Assembly (NCBI RefSeq): GCF_035083965.1
Contig: NC_089725.1
Location: forward strand, 28,219,925 to 28,283,924
Length of the DNA stretch: 64,000 nucleotides
Direction: 5' to 3'
Origin: Branchiostoma lanceolatum
Taxonomy: Eukaryota > Chordata > Leptocardii > Amphioxiformes > Branchiostomatidae
Shown: piece by piece, positions 63,926 to 64,000 of the stretch
Layout: the number at the start of each line of letters is the position of its first letter
Position numbering within the stretch: position 1 is the stretch's first letter
Notes under the pieces: generated by a model
Databases searched by the model: none
The model's input: the letters and a program-made list of their open reading frames with translations, nothing else
What the model was told of the DNA's origin: nothing
Translations under genes and position numbers: made by a program

Positions 63926-64000
63926 GTTTGTGTTGACGTGGGAATAGAATCATGAAGCGGTTCAGTGTAAACATAGTTTTTTGTCAGGTAAAACAGCAAC

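Overview
The window looks like nuclear DNA from a lancelet (amphioxus, Branchiostoma). It is intron-rich and carries chordate single-copy genes that align well with human proteins. It also has immune-type families expanded in lancelets (TRIM-NHL, Roc-COR with Death domain, LRR receptors), many hairpin-like MITEs and tRNA-derived SINEs, and minisatellites that copy exon-intron junctions. I saw no bacterial, phage, CRISPR or retroviral feature.

Layout. 1-1952 (+): the last four exons of an ACP7-type purple acid phosphatase. 6332-8938 (-): a complete five-exon TMEM179B-like gene. 10317-16721 (+): a complete ten-exon FIBP gene, head-to-head with TMEM179B. 16717-23000: a long minisatellite, a broken TRIM-NHL gene, a second more decayed TRIM fragment and several MITEs. 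23069-27905 (+): a Roc-COR-Death gene whose Roc GTPase domain is interrupted in frame by a multi-pass membrane block. 28150-30727 and 39040-40710 (+): two paralogous small proline-rich tail-anchored proteins that share TATA promoters, leader exons and an upstream repeat module. 32740-34893 (-): an intronless LRR receptor. 35450-38350: a tandem duplication of a decayed sequence. 43148-54818 (-): a complete 17-exon SDCCAG8 gene. 59262 to the window end (+): the FHA-bearing 5' part of CEP170.

Two results stand out. (1) All four conserved genes whose 3' ends lie in the window (ACP7, TMEM179B, FIBP, SDCCAG8) have the stop codon inside the first unit of a tandem array. Five further arrays or duplications copy their own splice junctions or first exon (ACP7 donor, TMEM179B exon 3 donor and acceptor, TMEM179B exon 2 acceptor, FIBP exon 2 donor). 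(2) The Roco gene carries about eight hydrophobic segments between its P-loop and its DFAG motif, an architecture I do not recognise. Also notable are a textbook AT-AC U12 intron in CEP170, conserved SDCCAG8-CEP170 divergent synteny with an RFX X-box, and a snap-back MITE family with 9-11 bp flanking repeats.

Function. SDCCAG8 and CEP170 are both centrosome/ciliary proteins and may share a divergent promoter. The Roco, TRIM and LRR genes fit an innate-immune style accessory segment between two blocks of conserved genes. Exon coordinates were placed by hand from splice consensus, reading phase and remembered human proteins; no alignment was run.
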